A DNA stretch of 64,000 bases from Stenotrophomonas sp. BIO128-Bstrain. Lineage in GTDB: Bacteria > Pseudomonadota > Gammaproteobacteria > Xanthomonadales > Xanthomonadaceae. The DNA is taken from positions 930,001 through 994,000 of the forward strand of contig NZ_CP124620.1 of the NCBI RefSeq assembly GCF_030128875.1, in the 5' to 3' direction. Made by a program: the position numbers and the translations under genes. The notes below the pieces were generated by a model. The model saw nothing but the letters and a program-made list of their open reading frames with translations. It searched no databases and was not told the origin of the DNA. Below, in pieces: positions 25,496 to 34,961 of the stretch (positions are counted from its first letter, which is position 1; each line of letters opens with the position of its first letter).

Positions 25496-26920
25496 ATGTC
25501 CGCCCGTTCTGGTTTCCGTTCCGACCGCAAAGACCGCGGTGACCGCTTTGATCGCGATGAGATGCGCATCGACGCCCTGCGCGTGCCGCCGCATTCGATC
25601 GAGGCCGAGCAGGCGGTGCTGGGCGGGCTGATGCTGGCCCCGGAAAGCTATGACCGGGTCAACGACCAGCTGACCGAAACCGACTTCTACCGCCGCGATC
25701 ACCAGATGATCTACCGCGCGATCCGCGAGCTGTCCGAGCGCGACCGCCCGTTCGATGCGGTGACCCTGGGCGAGTGGTTCGAATCGCAGGGCAAGATGGA
25801 GCTGGTCGGCGATGGCGCCTACTTGATCGAACTGGCCAGCACCACGCCGTCGGCCGCCAACATTGCCGCCTATGCGGAGATCGTGCGCGACAAGGCGGTG
25901 CTGCGCCAGCTGATCCAGGTCGGCACCGACATCGTCAACGATGGCTTCCAGCCCGAAGGGCGCGAGAGCAGCGAGCTGCTCTCGGCCGCGGAAAAGTCCG
26001 TGTTCGCGATCGCCGAGCAGGGCGCGCGCGGCCGCACCGATTTCGTGGCGATGCCCGGCGCGCTGAAGGATGCCTTCGAAGAGCTCCGCATCCGCTTCGA
26101 GAACGGCGGCAACATCACCGGCCTGCCGACCGGGTATGCCGACTTCGACGCGATGACCGCCGGCCTGCAGCCGACCGACCTGATCATCCTGGCCGCGCGT
26201 CCGGCCATGGGCAAGACCACCTTCGCGCTGAACATCGCCGAGTACGCCGCGATCAAATCCAAGAAGGGCGTGGCGGTGTTCTCGATGGAAATGTCGGCCT
26301 CGCAGCTGGCGATGCGCCTGATTTCCTCCAATGGCCGCATCAACGCCCAGCGCCTGCGTACCGGCCAGCTGGAAGACGAGGACTGGAGCCGCGTCACCGG
26401 CGCGATCCGGATGCTGAAGGAAACCAAGATCTTCATCGACGATACGCCGGGCGTGTCGCCGGAAATCCTGCGCTCCAAGTGCCGCCGCCTCAAGCGCGAG
26501 CACGACCTGGGCCTGATCGTGATCGACTACCTGCAGCTGATGAGCGTGCCGGGCAACAGCGAAAACCGCGCGACCGAAATCTCGGAAATCTCGCGTTCGT
26601 TGAAGGGCCTGGCCAAGGAGCTCAACGTGCCGGTGATCGCCCTGTCCCAGCTCAACCGCTCGCTGGAAACGCGTACCGACAAGCGCCCGGTGATGGCCGA
26701 TCTTCGCGAATCCGGCGCTATCGAGCAGGATGCGGACATGATCGTCTTCATCTACCGCGACGATTACTACAACAAGGAAAACTCCCCGGACAAGGGCCTG
26801 GCCGAGATCATCATCGGCAAGCACCGAGGCGGCCCGACCGGCTCGTGCAAGCTCAAGTTCTTCGGTGAATACACCCGCTTCGACAATCTGTCGCACGATT
26901 CGGTGGGTTCGTTCGAGTAA
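25496..26920 (+). CDS. dnaB: Replicative DNA helicase DnaB
   Basis: A 474-residue hexameric 5'-3' helicase that unwinds DNA at the replication fork. The N-terminal DnaB domain (PPHSIEAEQAVLGGLML at about residues 31-47) is followed by the RecA-like core with Walker A (ARPAMGKTTFALN at about 236), Walker B (LIVIDYLQLMS at about 341) and the arginine-finger region. The first 25 residues are Arg/Asp-rich (SDRKDRGDRFDRDEM), typical of the xanthomonad protein. ATG at 25496 was chosen because the conserved domain begins soon after. No intein or frameshift is visible. Confidence 0.97.
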   Translation: MSARSGFRSDRKDRGDRFDRDEMRIDALRVPPHSIEAEQAVLGGLMLAPESYDRVNDQLTETDFYRRDHQMIYRAIRELSERDRPFDAVTLGEWFESQGKMELVGDGAYLIELASTTPSAANIAAYAEIVRDKAVLRQLIQVGTDIVNDGFQPEGRESSELLSAAEKSVFAIAEQGARGRTDFVAMPGALKDAFEELRIRFENGGNITGLPTGYADFDAMTAGLQPTDLIILAARPAMGKTTFALNIAEYAAIKSKKGVAVFSMEMSASQLAMRLISSNGRINAQRLRTGQLEDEDWSRVTGAIRMLKETKIFIDDTPGVSPEILRSKCRRLKREHDLGLIVIDYLQLMSVPGNSENRATEISEISRSLKGLAKELNVPVIALSQLNRSLETRTDKRPVMADLRESGAIEQDADMIVFIYRDDYYNKENSPDKGLAEIIIGKHRGGPTGSCKLKFFGEYTRFDNLSHDSVGSFE

Positions 26921-27145
26921 GCGGCCGGGGCATCGCGCATTGGCCTGCACTGTGATGGCGCCCACAAACCGCTAAAGATCCCCTGCGCCGGGCCGTTACC
27001 GCACCCGGTACCAGGGGAATCCAGCCATGTCGCCACCGCCACGCGGTGTGCGGCCGTGTGCGTTTCCCCATCTCGACGATCACCACAGCGACGGCGTTGC
27101 CGACCGGACCACGGCGGCGCGCGCTGAACGGACGGGCAAGGGGAA

Positions 27146-30100
27146 GTGCGGATGCTGTCAGGGGCAGGGAAGGGCAGGCTGGCGCGGGCCGCCATCTGGA
27201 TGGGCGCCGGTGTGCTGCAGCTGGTGCTGGGCAGCGGCATGGCCATGGCCGAATCACAGGGGTGTGCGGCGGTCAACGCGTTGAGCGGTGGCGTCACGAT
27301 GACGACCAGTCAGCAGCCCACGAAATTCCTGCCGGGTGACATCGTCTCCGTCACCTTCCTCGACAGCGGGCTGGACCCACGTATCAACCTGACCCAGTCG
27401 GACAGCGTCATCCTGCGTGCGGCGAACTTTTCCTCGGTGGCATACGACTATCGCAGTTTCACCGGGACGCCAGGCCCTCATACGGGCAGTACGCCGGCCG
27501 GATACCTGGTGGCCAACGGCCTGTACCTTTCCGTGAGTACCCGCGGCGGCTACCTCATGAACGCGGTCGTACGCTGTGAGAACGCCTCGGCCGCGCCGCT
27601 CACGCTGGACGCCATCACGCCGCCAGTGATGACCGTGGGCCGCAACGTCGACCAGACCCTGGGGGTTCGCGGCGGCACCGCGCCCTACGCCTTCACGATC
27701 ACGGCAGGGCAACTGCCTGCCGGCCTGGTGCTGGAGCCCGATGGCCGCGTGCACGGGGTGCCCGAACAGGCCGGTGGCTTCAGTGCCACCATCACCGTGG
27801 CCGATGCGACCAGGGCCAGCGCCAGTTCGGGTTACGCGGGCAGCGTCGCGGCGGGTGTACCGGACGCGCCGACCCGGGTGGTCGCCTCCGCCGCAGACGG
27901 CGAAGCCAGCATCAGCTTCCAGGCGCCGGCCCGCAACGGCGGGGCGCCGATCGCGCACTACGTCGTGATCTCCAGCGGCGGCGCGCAGGCCACCGGCAGC
28001 GCCTCGCCGATCCCCGTCACCGGGCTGGCCAATGGCGTGCCGGTACAGTTCCGCGTGCGTGCCGACAACGGCACCGAGGTGAGTGTCGACTCGGACCCGA
28101 GCAACACGGTCACCCCGCAGGCCAGCCAGGCCATCACCTTCCCGTTGCCGGCCCCACAGCCGGTCGGCACCCTGTTGTCGCTCACCGCCACGGCCAGCAG
28201 CGGGCTGCCGGTGCAGTACAGCAGCCAGACTCCGTTGGTGTGCCAGGCCGAAGCGCCTGCCAGCGTCCGCCTGCTCAGCACCGGCACCTGTACCGTGCTC
28301 GCCGAGCAGCCCGGCACGGCCGGCATCACCGCAGCCACGCCGGTAGCGCGCAGTTTCATGGTGGTGCCCGGCACCGCGTCGGCACCCACCATGTTGCGCG
28401 CCGAACGCGCGGGCGCCACCAGCGTGGACGTATTCTTCGACCCGCCTGGCAGTGATGGCGGCAGCGCGATCACAGCCTACGAGGTGATCACCCTGCCAGG
28501 TGCATCGGTGGTTTCCGGTGCCGCCAGCCCGATACGGGTGGAGCGCCTGCAGGCAGGGGGACGTTACACGTTCCATGTGCGCGCACGCACGGCCAGCGGT
28601 CCCGGGACGATGTCGGTGGCCTCCAACCCGGTCACCCTGCCGACCGTGCCGCGGATCAGCGCGGTGCAGGTACCGGCCGGGGGTCGCTATGTTGCCGGCC
28701 AGTCGCTCGACTTCCAGCTTGTCTTCGACCAGCCGGTGCAGGTGACGGGTACGCCGCAGCTGATGCTGGTGATCGGCAGCGAGCGCGTGGCGGCGCAGTA
28801 CGACGCCGGCTCGGGCGGCACCACGCTTGATTTCCGTTACACCGTACTGCCCGGGCAGCGGGATCTGGACGGGATCGCGATCGAATCGCTCGGATTGAAC
28901 GGGGGCAGGTTGCGCAACGCCGACGGCGTCGATGCGGTGCTGGTCCTGGCCGGCGTCGGTTCCACCGCTGGCATCACCGTGGGGGCCGTGGCGCCTGATG
29001 CGCCGACCATCACCGCCGTCCGTGCGGACGACGGTACGGCGACGGTGACCTTCGATCCGCCGCAGCAGAACGGCGGCGGCACGGTGTTGGATTACATCGT
29101 CACCGTGCAGCCCGGTGGCCTGCAGGTACCGGTGGCACAATCGCCGGCGGTGCTGACCAACCTGCGCAACGGTACGGCGTACCGCTTCACCGTCGCCGCG
29201 CGCAACGCGGCCGGCACGGGCGCGGCCTCGGCGCTGTCGGCACCGGTGGTGCCGATGGCCGACCAGCAGATCCAGTTCGCCGATCCGGGCCCGCAGGACC
29301 TCGGCACGTCGCCGCGGCTGACCGCCACCGCCAGCAGCCAGTTGCCGGTGCAGTGGACGGCCACCACACCGGCGGTGTGCAGCGTGGGCCCCGACGGCAC
29401 GCTGACCCTGCTGGCGGCCGGCACCTGCGGCATCGATGCCGACCAGCCCGGCGATGCCGCCACCCGTGCCGCCGTACGCGTCTCGCATCGCTTCGAAGTG
29501 CGGGCGGTGGCACCGGGTGCGCCAGCGATCGTGCAGGTCGTGCTGGCGTCCAGCCAGACTGCCGAGATCCGTTTCGTGGCCCCGGCGTTCGACGGTGGCA
29601 GCCCGATCACCGGCTACCTGGTGCAGGCGCTGCCAGGCGGGCAGAGCGTGCGCGGCGCGGGCAGCCCGCTGCGCATCGGTGGCCTGCCTGCCGGCGTCGC
29701 GCAGCGCTTTACCGTTACCGCCATCAACCGCGTGGGCAGCGGCGCGGCCTCGGCGCCATCGGACGCGCTGACCGTGCTGGATGCGCCGCGCGTGCTGCGG
29801 GTCACTCCGCCTGCAGCGGGCCGCTATCTGGCGGGGCAGACGCTTGCGTTCCAGGTCGGCTTCGACCAGCCGCTGCAGGTCGGCGTGCCACCGGTACTGC
29901 AGTTGCGTATCGGCGCACAGCAGCGCGAGGCCGTGCTGCTCGCGCAGGCGGCCGATGCGCAGGGCACCGTGCTGCGCTTTGGCTACACCGTGCAGGCCGA
30001 TGACCTCGATGAGGATGGGATCGCCGTGGAGGCGCTGCAGGCCGCTGCAGGCAGCCTGCGCAATGTACAAGGCACCGACGCGGCGACCGCATTGCACGGT

Positions 30101-32800
30101 GTCGGCAGCACGGTGGCGGTGCTGGTCGGCGTCGAGCTGCCGGGCGCGCCGGCCGATGTGCGTGGCGTGGCCGCCGATGGCCAGGTGCTGGTGCATTTCA
30201 TTGCGCCGGCCCGCGCCGGCAGCGGCGCGATCCTCGACTACACCGTGAGCGCGCAACCGGGCGGCATCAGCGCTACCGGCAGCGGCTCGCCGATTGCCGT
30301 GACCGGGCTGGCCAACGGCACCGCGTATCGTTTCATCGTGGTCGCACGCAGCGAACACGGCCAAGGCGCGGCCTCGGCGCCTTCGGCGGCGGTCACTCCG
30401 TTGCCGGTCCTGGGCGCGGCGGACAGCCGCATCGGCATCGCCTACGGCGCAGCGGGCATCGTGCTGCCGTTGACGCTGCAGGGTGCCGTCACCCGCATCG
30501 ACGTTGTCCGCGCGCCGCAGCATGGCACGCTGGAGGTGCAGGGCACCACGCTGCGCTACACCCCGCACGCCGGTTATGCCGGCGCCGACAGCGTGGACTA
30601 CACCGCCAGCGATGCCTTCAGCACCTCCGCACCGGCGACCGTGACGATCACCGTGGCCGCGCCGAGTGTAGCGATCGATGACATCGTGCCCGACGCGGCC
30701 ACCGCCGGCAGCCCCTACACGCTGCAGCTGCTCAGCCGCGGGGGCAGTGCGCCCTACCGCTATGCGCTGGTGGGGGGCGCATTGCCGGCCGGGATGGCGC
30801 TGACGCCGGGCGGGCAACTGATCGGCACACCAGTGGTTGCGGGCCGCTTTGCGGTCGATGTCGAGGTTACCGACAGCAGCACCGGCGACGGCCCGTTCCA
30901 GGCCCGCCGCAGCATGGTGCTGCTGGTGGACGCGCCGCAGATCATCCCCGGCGACACTGCACCGCCGGAGGTCGCCCTGGGGCAGGCAGTGAGCACGCGC
31001 CTGCCAGTGCGTGGCGGCGTCGCCCCGTATGCGTTCCGGCTGCTGTCCGGCGCGCTGCCGCCGGGCGTGCGGTTGACCGCTGATGGGCTGCTTGAGGGCA
31101 CCGCCATCCAGGCCGGCACGTTCGAGGTGCAGGTCGAGGTCCGCGATGCGCATGGCTTTACCGCCGCGCTCGGCTACCGCTTCGTGGTCGCGCAGGCCGC
31201 GCAGGCCATCAGCGCCTTCGTCGCCGATCCCGGCGCCCCGGTGTTCAGCGCGGGAGGCAGCTTCCTGTTGAGCGCCCAGGGCGGCGCCTCGGGGCAGCCG
31301 ATCATCTTCGCCAGCACCACCCCGGCGGTGTGCAGCGTGGACGGCCCGCGCGTGGTCATGCTGGCGTCCGGGCGGTGCAGCCTGACCGCCGACCAGGCCG
31401 GCGACGCCAACCACCAGGTCGCGGCACAGCAGCGCCTGGACGTGGACATCGCCGCCGCGGTGCCGGAGCTGGCCTGGCCGGCAGACATGTCGCGTCTGCT
31501 GGAGCAGGGCAGCTTCGAGCTGCCGCTGCCGACCAGTGTCAGCCCCGGTGCGTTCACCTTCCACAGCAGTGCGCCGGCGGTGGCCAGCATCGACGGCCGC
31601 ACAGTCCAGGTACACGCTGAAGGCAGCGCCGTGATCACCGCACAGCAGGCCGCCAGTGGTGGTTACGCCGCCGCCCGCGTGGAACTGCGGCTGGTGGTCA
31701 ATGTGCGCCCTGACCCGACCCGCGACCCGGGCGTCACCGGACTGCTGCAGGCGCAGGTGGATGCGAGCGTCCGTTTCGCCGCCGCGCAACAGGGCAACAT
31801 CCGCGATCGCCTGCGCCAGCTGCGCGACGGCGGCAACCCCGCCAGCAACACGCTGTCGGTGTCCAGTGGCGGTGGCGGCCCCAACGCCGCATCGCTGCCG
31901 CTGGGCAGCGCACTCGGTACCGGCGCGGCGTGGTTGCCGGCCGGCTGGGGAACCTGGGCCGCGGGTACCGCGAGCTACGGCCGCGGCGGGGCCACCGCAG
32001 GTGGCCGCTATGACCTGCGCAGCGACGGGCTGAGCGTCGGTGTGGACCGCCGTCTCGGCGAACGCACGCTGCTCGGCGTGGCCGGCAGCGTGGGCCGCAG
32101 CGACAGCGACCAGGACGACGATCGCACCCGCCTGCGCGCCGACCAGCGCTCGCTGGCGCTGTACGGACTGTGGCGTGGCAACGCGCACCTGTACGTGGAC
32201 GCGATGATCGCCACCGGCAACCTGCAGTTCGATCTGCAGCGCTGGAGCACCGATGCCGATGCGCAGGCGCAGGCGCGGCGCGATGGCACTCAGTGGTTCG
32301 GTTCGCTCGGCCTGGGCTACGAGCAGATGCTGGCGGCAACCCGACTGACCGGGTACGCCCGCTGGGATGCCAGCCGTACCACCCTGGATGCCTACCGCGA
32401 GCACGGCCTGGGCGTGCTGGATCTCGCCTATGGCCGCCAGACCGTGGAAAACCGCGCGCTGGCCATCGGGGTGGAGGGCAGTGCGCAGGTATCGGCCGAA
32501 AGCCGGTTGCGTCCGTTCTGGAGCATCGAGTACCGGCGGGCGCTGCAGGACCGCGGGATGGCTTCGCTGAACTACGCGACGTGGTCACGGCCGCAGGACT
32601 ACCAGGTAGCACTCCGCAGCTACAACGATGATGTGTTGTCGCTGCAGGCCGGCGTGGATCTGGCGATCCAGCGTGGCTGGAGCCTGTCGTTGCTGCTGGG
32701 CCATGAACAGGCGCGCGGCGCGGATCGTGCCAGCAGCATCGGCCTGCGCCTGAGCTCGGGCGGGCAGGGCGGCGCGGTGGAGTCACCGCCGGTACCGTGA
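27146..32800 (+). CDS. Giant modular autotransporter with Ig-like/FnIII repeats
   Basis: An 1884-residue surface protein (GTG at 27146; ATG at 27152 equally possible). A signal peptide ends near AMA (about 35). Next come a domain with two cysteines, a putative-Ig (He_PIG) module, and a block of FnIII, Cys-pair Big-like, FnIII and beta-sandwich modules that occurs twice in tandem (about residues 237-615 and 615-997). A further FnIII, a cadherin-like module (LRYTPHAGYAGADSVDYTASD), two He_PIG modules and another Big-like module follow. The translocator barrel is at about 1600-1870 (GTWAAGTASYGRG onward). The likely role is adhesion. The chain ends with a tail SSGGQGGAVESPPVP after the last strand instead of a terminal aromatic residue. 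Confidence 0.92.
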   Translation: MRMLSGAGKGRLARAAIWMGAGVLQLVLGSGMAMAESQGCAAVNALSGGVTMTTSQQPTKFLPGDIVSVTFLDSGLDPRINLTQSDSVILRAANFSSVAYDYRSFTGTPGPHTGSTPAGYLVANGLYLSVSTRGGYLMNAVVRCENASAAPLTLDAITPPVMTVGRNVDQTLGVRGGTAPYAFTITAGQLPAGLVLEPDGRVHGVPEQAGGFSATITVADATRASASSGYAGSVAAGVPDAPTRVVASAADGEASISFQAPARNGGAPIAHYVVISSGGAQATGSASPIPVTGLANGVPVQFRVRADNGTEVSVDSDPSNTVTPQASQAITFPLPAPQPVGTLLSLTATASSGLPVQYSSQTPLVCQAEAPASVRLLSTGTCTVLAEQPGTAGITAATPVARSFMVVPGTASAPTMLRAERAGATSVDVFFDPPGSDGGSAITAYEVITLPGASVVSGAASPIRVERLQAGGRYTFHVRARTASGPGTMSVASNPVTLPTVPRISAVQVPAGGRYVAGQSLDFQLVFDQPVQVTGTPQLMLVIGSERVAAQYDAGSGGTTLDFRYTVLPGQRDLDGIAIESLGLNGGRLRNADGVDAVLVLAGVGSTAGITVGAVAPDAPTITAVRADDGTATVTFDPPQQNGGGTVLDYIVTVQPGGLQVPVAQSPAVLTNLRNGTAYRFTVAARNAAGTGAASALSAPVVPMADQQIQFADPGPQDLGTSPRLTATASSQLPVQWTATTPAVCSVGPDGTLTLLAAGTCGIDADQPGDAATRAAVRVSHRFEVRAVAPGAPAIVQVVLASSQTAEIRFVAPAFDGGSPITGYLVQALPGGQSVRGAGSPLRIGGLPAGVAQRFTVTAINRVGSGAASAPSDALTVLDAPRVLRVTPPAAGRYLAGQTLAFQVGFDQPLQVGVPPVLQLRIGAQQREAVLLAQAADAQGTVLRFGYTVQADDLDEDGIAVEALQAAAGSLRNVQGTDAATALHGVGSTVAVLVGVELPGAPADVRGVAADGQVLVHFIAPARAGSGAILDYTVSAQPGGISATGSGSPIAVTGLANGTAYRFIVVARSEHGQGAASAPSAAVTPLPVLGAADSRIGIAYGAAGIVLPLTLQGAVTRIDVVRAPQHGTLEVQGTTLRYTPHAGYAGADSVDYTASDAFSTSAPATVTITVAAPSVAIDDIVPDAATAGSPYTLQLLSRGGSAPYRYALVGGALPAGMALTPGGQLIGTPVVAGRFAVDVEVTDSSTGDGPFQARRSMVLLVDAPQIIPGDTAPPEVALGQAVSTRLPVRGGVAPYAFRLLSGALPPGVRLTADGLLEGTAIQAGTFEVQVEVRDAHGFTAALGYRFVVAQAAQAISAFVADPGAPVFSAGGSFLLSAQGGASGQPIIFASTTPAVCSVDGPRVVMLASGRCSLTADQAGDANHQVAAQQRLDVDIAAAVPELAWPADMSRLLEQGSFELPLPTSVSPGAFTFHSSAPAVASIDGRTVQVHAEGSAVITAQQAASGGYAAARVELRLVVNVRPDPTRDPGVTGLLQAQVDASVRFAAAQQGNIRDRLRQLRDGGNPASNTLSVSSGGGGPNAASLPLGSALGTGAAWLPAGWGTWAAGTASYGRGGATAGGRYDLRSDGLSVGVDRRLGERTLLGVAGSVGRSDSDQDDDRTRLRADQRSLALYGLWRGNAHLYVDAMIATGNLQFDLQRWSTDADAQAQARRDGTQWFGSLGLGYEQMLAATRLTGYARWDASRTTLDAYREHGLGVLDLAYGRQTVENRALAIGVEGSAQVSAESRLRPFWSIEYRRALQDRGMASLNYATWSRPQDYQVALRSYNDDVLSLQAGVDLAIQRGWSLSLLLGHEQARGADRASSIGLRLSSGGQGGAVESPPVP

Positions 32801-32962
32801 GTGGGCGGCGCGCCGGCCACGGTCGGCACGCCGGTTTCATCGCCGCAGCGGCAGTTTCATCCGCGCTGGGGCGTGGTTCGTCGCAGCGCGCTTGTCGCGT
32901 TCCCCGGCGCGGGGCAACGTGGCCCGGTGGGCGACGTTGCCCCGAGTCGAAGGAGACCGACG

Positions 32963-33178
32963 ATGAAGACCCTGTTCGCGCTGGGCGTGTGGTGCCTGCT
33001 GTTCGTGCTGTGCTGGCCGCTGGCGCTCCTGGCCCTGGTGGCGTGGCCGTTGGTGTGGCTGGTCAGCCTGCCGTTCCGCCTGGTCGGCATCACGTTCTCG
33101 GCGCTGTTTGCCTTCCTGCGCGCGCTGTTGATGCTTCCGGCGCGGCTGCTGGGTGGCGGGCGCGTCGCAACGGCCTGA
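32963..33178 (+). CDS. Small hydrophobic membrane protein, unknown function
   Basis: A 71-residue protein made almost wholly of membrane-compatible sequence (LFALGVWCLLFVLCWPLALLALVAWPLVWLVSLPF, then ITFSALFAFLRALLMLP), so probably two transmembrane helices. AAGGAG lies 7 bases before ATG 32963. It starts 162 bases after the autotransporter and may be co-transcribed with it. I do not recognise a family. Codon use agrees with its neighbours. Confidence 0.7.
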   Translation: MKTLFALGVWCLLFVLCWPLALLALVAWPLVWLVSLPFRLVGITFSALFAFLRALLMLPARLLGGGRVATA

Positions 33179-33194
33179 ACAGGAATGGGATCGG

Positions 33195-33332
33195 GTAGTG
33201 CCGGTCGCTGGCCGGCGGCTCTTGCTGTCGGGATGACGGGGAGCCGGCCAGCGGCCGGCACTACCAATGACGGGGAGCCGGCGAGCGGCCGGCACTACCA
33301 AGGCGAGGAGCCGGGCAGCGGCCGGCGCTGCC
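33195..33332. repeat. Cluster of four GTAG-type repeats
   Basis: One forward copy (33195-33220, GTAGTGCCGG head) faces three inverted copies (33240-33264, 33274-33298, 33307-33332). The last has lost the GTAG (it reads GGCAGC). The inverted copies share the linker ATGACGGG or a variant, so they look duplicated with flanks. The cluster lies in the convergent gap between the small membrane protein and lpd. Confidence 0.88.
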
Positions 33333-33342
33333 TGTCGCCCAC

Positions 33343-33369
33343 AAAAAACCCCGCCGAAGCGGGGTTTTT
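33343..33369. terminator. Terminator of the suc operon
   Basis: AAAAAACCCCGC / GCGGGGTTTTT around CGAA, 21 bases past the lpd stop on the minus strand; T- and A-tracts on both sides make it bidirectional. Confidence 0.9.
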
Positions 33370-33389
33370 CGTTACGCCACCAACAAGGC

Positions 33390-34826
33390 TCAGTTGGCCT
33401 TGTGGATCGCGCGCTTGCTCACGGCCATCGCGGCGTCATGCACCACTTCCGACAGCGACGGGTGGGCGTGGCAGATGCGCGCCAGGTCGTCGGCCGAACC
33501 GCTGAACTCCATGGTCAGCACGCCTTCGTGCACCAGCTCGGAGACGTTCGCGCCGACCAGGTGCATGCCCAGGATGCGGTCGGTCTCGGCGTGTGCCAGG
33601 ACCTTCACGAAGCCCGACGGCTCGATCATCGCCACGGCACGGCCGTTGGCGGCGAACGGGAAGCTGCCGGCCTTGTACGGGATGCCTTCGTCCTTGAGCT
33701 GCTGCTCGGTCTTGCCGACCCAGGCCAGCTCCGGCTCGGTGTAGATCACCCACGGGATGGTGTCGAAGTTGACGTGGCCCGGCAGGCCCGCGATCAGCTC
33801 GGCCACGGCGATGCCTTCCTCGAAGCCCTTGTGCGCCAGCATCGGGCCGCGCACGCAGTCACCGACCGCCCAGACGCCATCGACGCCGGTGTGGCAGTGT
33901 GCGTCCACTTCGATCTGGCCACGCTCGTTGATCTTGACGCCGGTGCCTTCGGCCAGCAGGCCCTTGGTGGCGGCGCGACGGCCGACGGCCACCAGCAGCT
34001 TGTCCACGACCAGGCTCTTTTCGCCTTCAGCATCGGCGTAGGTCAGGGCGACTTCCTTCTTCTTGCCCTTGCCGGTCACCTCGGCCTTGGAGACCTTGGC
34101 GCCCAGGCGGATGTCCAGGCCCTGCTTCTTGAATTCCTTCAAGGCGGTCTTGGCCACTTCGGCATCGGCAGCGGCCAGGAAGTCCGGCAGCGCTTCCAGG
34201 ATGGTCACTTCCGAACCCAGGCGCTTCCAGACGCTGCCCAGTTCCAGGCCGATCACGCCGGCACCGATCACGGCCAGGCGAGCCGGCACTTCGGTGAAAT
34301 CCAGGCCGCCGACGTTGTCGACGATGGTTTCGCCATCGAACTTGGCGAACGGCAGTTCGATCGAGTCCGAACCGGCGGCGATGATGACGTTGGTGCCCTT
34401 CAGCTCGACTTCCGAACCGTCGTGCTGCTTGACCTTGACGATGTTGCCCGGCTGCAGCTCACCGAAACCGTAGTACGCGGTGACCTTGTTCGCCTTGAAC
34501 AGCATGGCGATGCCGCCGGTGAACTGCTTGACGATCTTGTCCTTGCGGCCAACCATCGCCTCGACGTCCATCTTGGCATCCTTGAAGCTGATGCCGTGGT
34601 CGCCAAAGATGTGGCCCATGTTCCAGAACTGGCGCGAGGAATCGAGCAGCGCCTTGGACGGGATGCAGCCCACGCGCAGGCAGGTGCCACCCAGGGCCGG
34701 CTTGCCGTCCTTGCCCAGCGCAGCATCGATGCAGGCGGTCTTCAGACCCAGCTGCGCGGCGCGGATGGCGGCATGGTAGCCGGCCGGACCGGCACCGATG
34801 ACGACGACGTCGAATTGTTCAGCCAT
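33390..34826 (-). CDS. lpdA: Dihydrolipoyl dehydrogenase (E3)
   Basis: A 478-residue FAD enzyme that reoxidises the dihydrolipoyl arm of the 2-oxoglutarate dehydrogenase complex and passes electrons to NAD. The FAD loop GAGPAGYHAAIRA is near residue 12, the redox-active disulfide is in GGTCLRVGCIPSKALL (about residues 47-62), the NAD loop GAGVIGLELGSVW is near 188, and the catalytic His-Glu pair is near the C-terminus (HAHPSLSEVVHDA). It is the third gene of sucA-sucB-lpd. A stable hairpin in the 135-base gap after sucB may tune its level. Confidence 0.97.
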   Translation of the reverse strand: MAEQFDVVVIGAGPAGYHAAIRAAQLGLKTACIDAALGKDGKPALGGTCLRVGCIPSKALLDSSRQFWNMGHIFGDHGISFKDAKMDVEAMVGRKDKIVKQFTGGIAMLFKANKVTAYYGFGELQPGNIVKVKQHDGSEVELKGTNVIIAAGSDSIELPFAKFDGETIVDNVGGLDFTEVPARLAVIGAGVIGLELGSVWKRLGSEVTILEALPDFLAAADAEVAKTALKEFKKQGLDIRLGAKVSKAEVTGKGKKKEVALTYADAEGEKSLVVDKLLVAVGRRAATKGLLAEGTGVKINERGQIEVDAHCHTGVDGVWAVGDCVRGPMLAHKGFEEGIAVAELIAGLPGHVNFDTIPWVIYTEPELAWVGKTEQQLKDEGIPYKAGSFPFAANGRAVAMIEPSGFVKVLAHAETDRILGMHLVGANVSELVHEGVLTMEFSGSADDLARICHAHPSLSEVVHDAAMAVSKRAIHKAN

Positions 34827-34928
34827 TGATAGTTCCTTGTTGCATTCCCGAGCTTCGCTTGAAGCCGGTGGCGCGCAGGCGCCGGGGGAGAGAGCAGGGC
34901 AGTGCGGTGCAGTGCCGTAAAACCAGAA

Positions 34929-34952
34929 CCCCTCCGCGCGGGCGCGGAGGGG
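34929..34952 (-). other. Stable hairpin between sucB and lpd
   Basis: CCCCTCCGCG / CGCGGAGGGG, 10-bp arms and a four-base loop, directly after the sucB stop in reading direction. No run of T follows on the minus strand, so partial attenuation or 3' end protection is more likely than full termination. Confidence 0.6.
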
Positions 34953-34961
34953 TGGGAGGTC

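Noticed and set aside
27254..32404. Open frame of 1716 codons antisense to the autotransporter gene
   Set aside because: It mirrors the coding strand in a GC-rich gene with low stop density. Its translation is rich in Arg/His/Gly with no domain, while the plus frame has signal peptide, modules and barrel.
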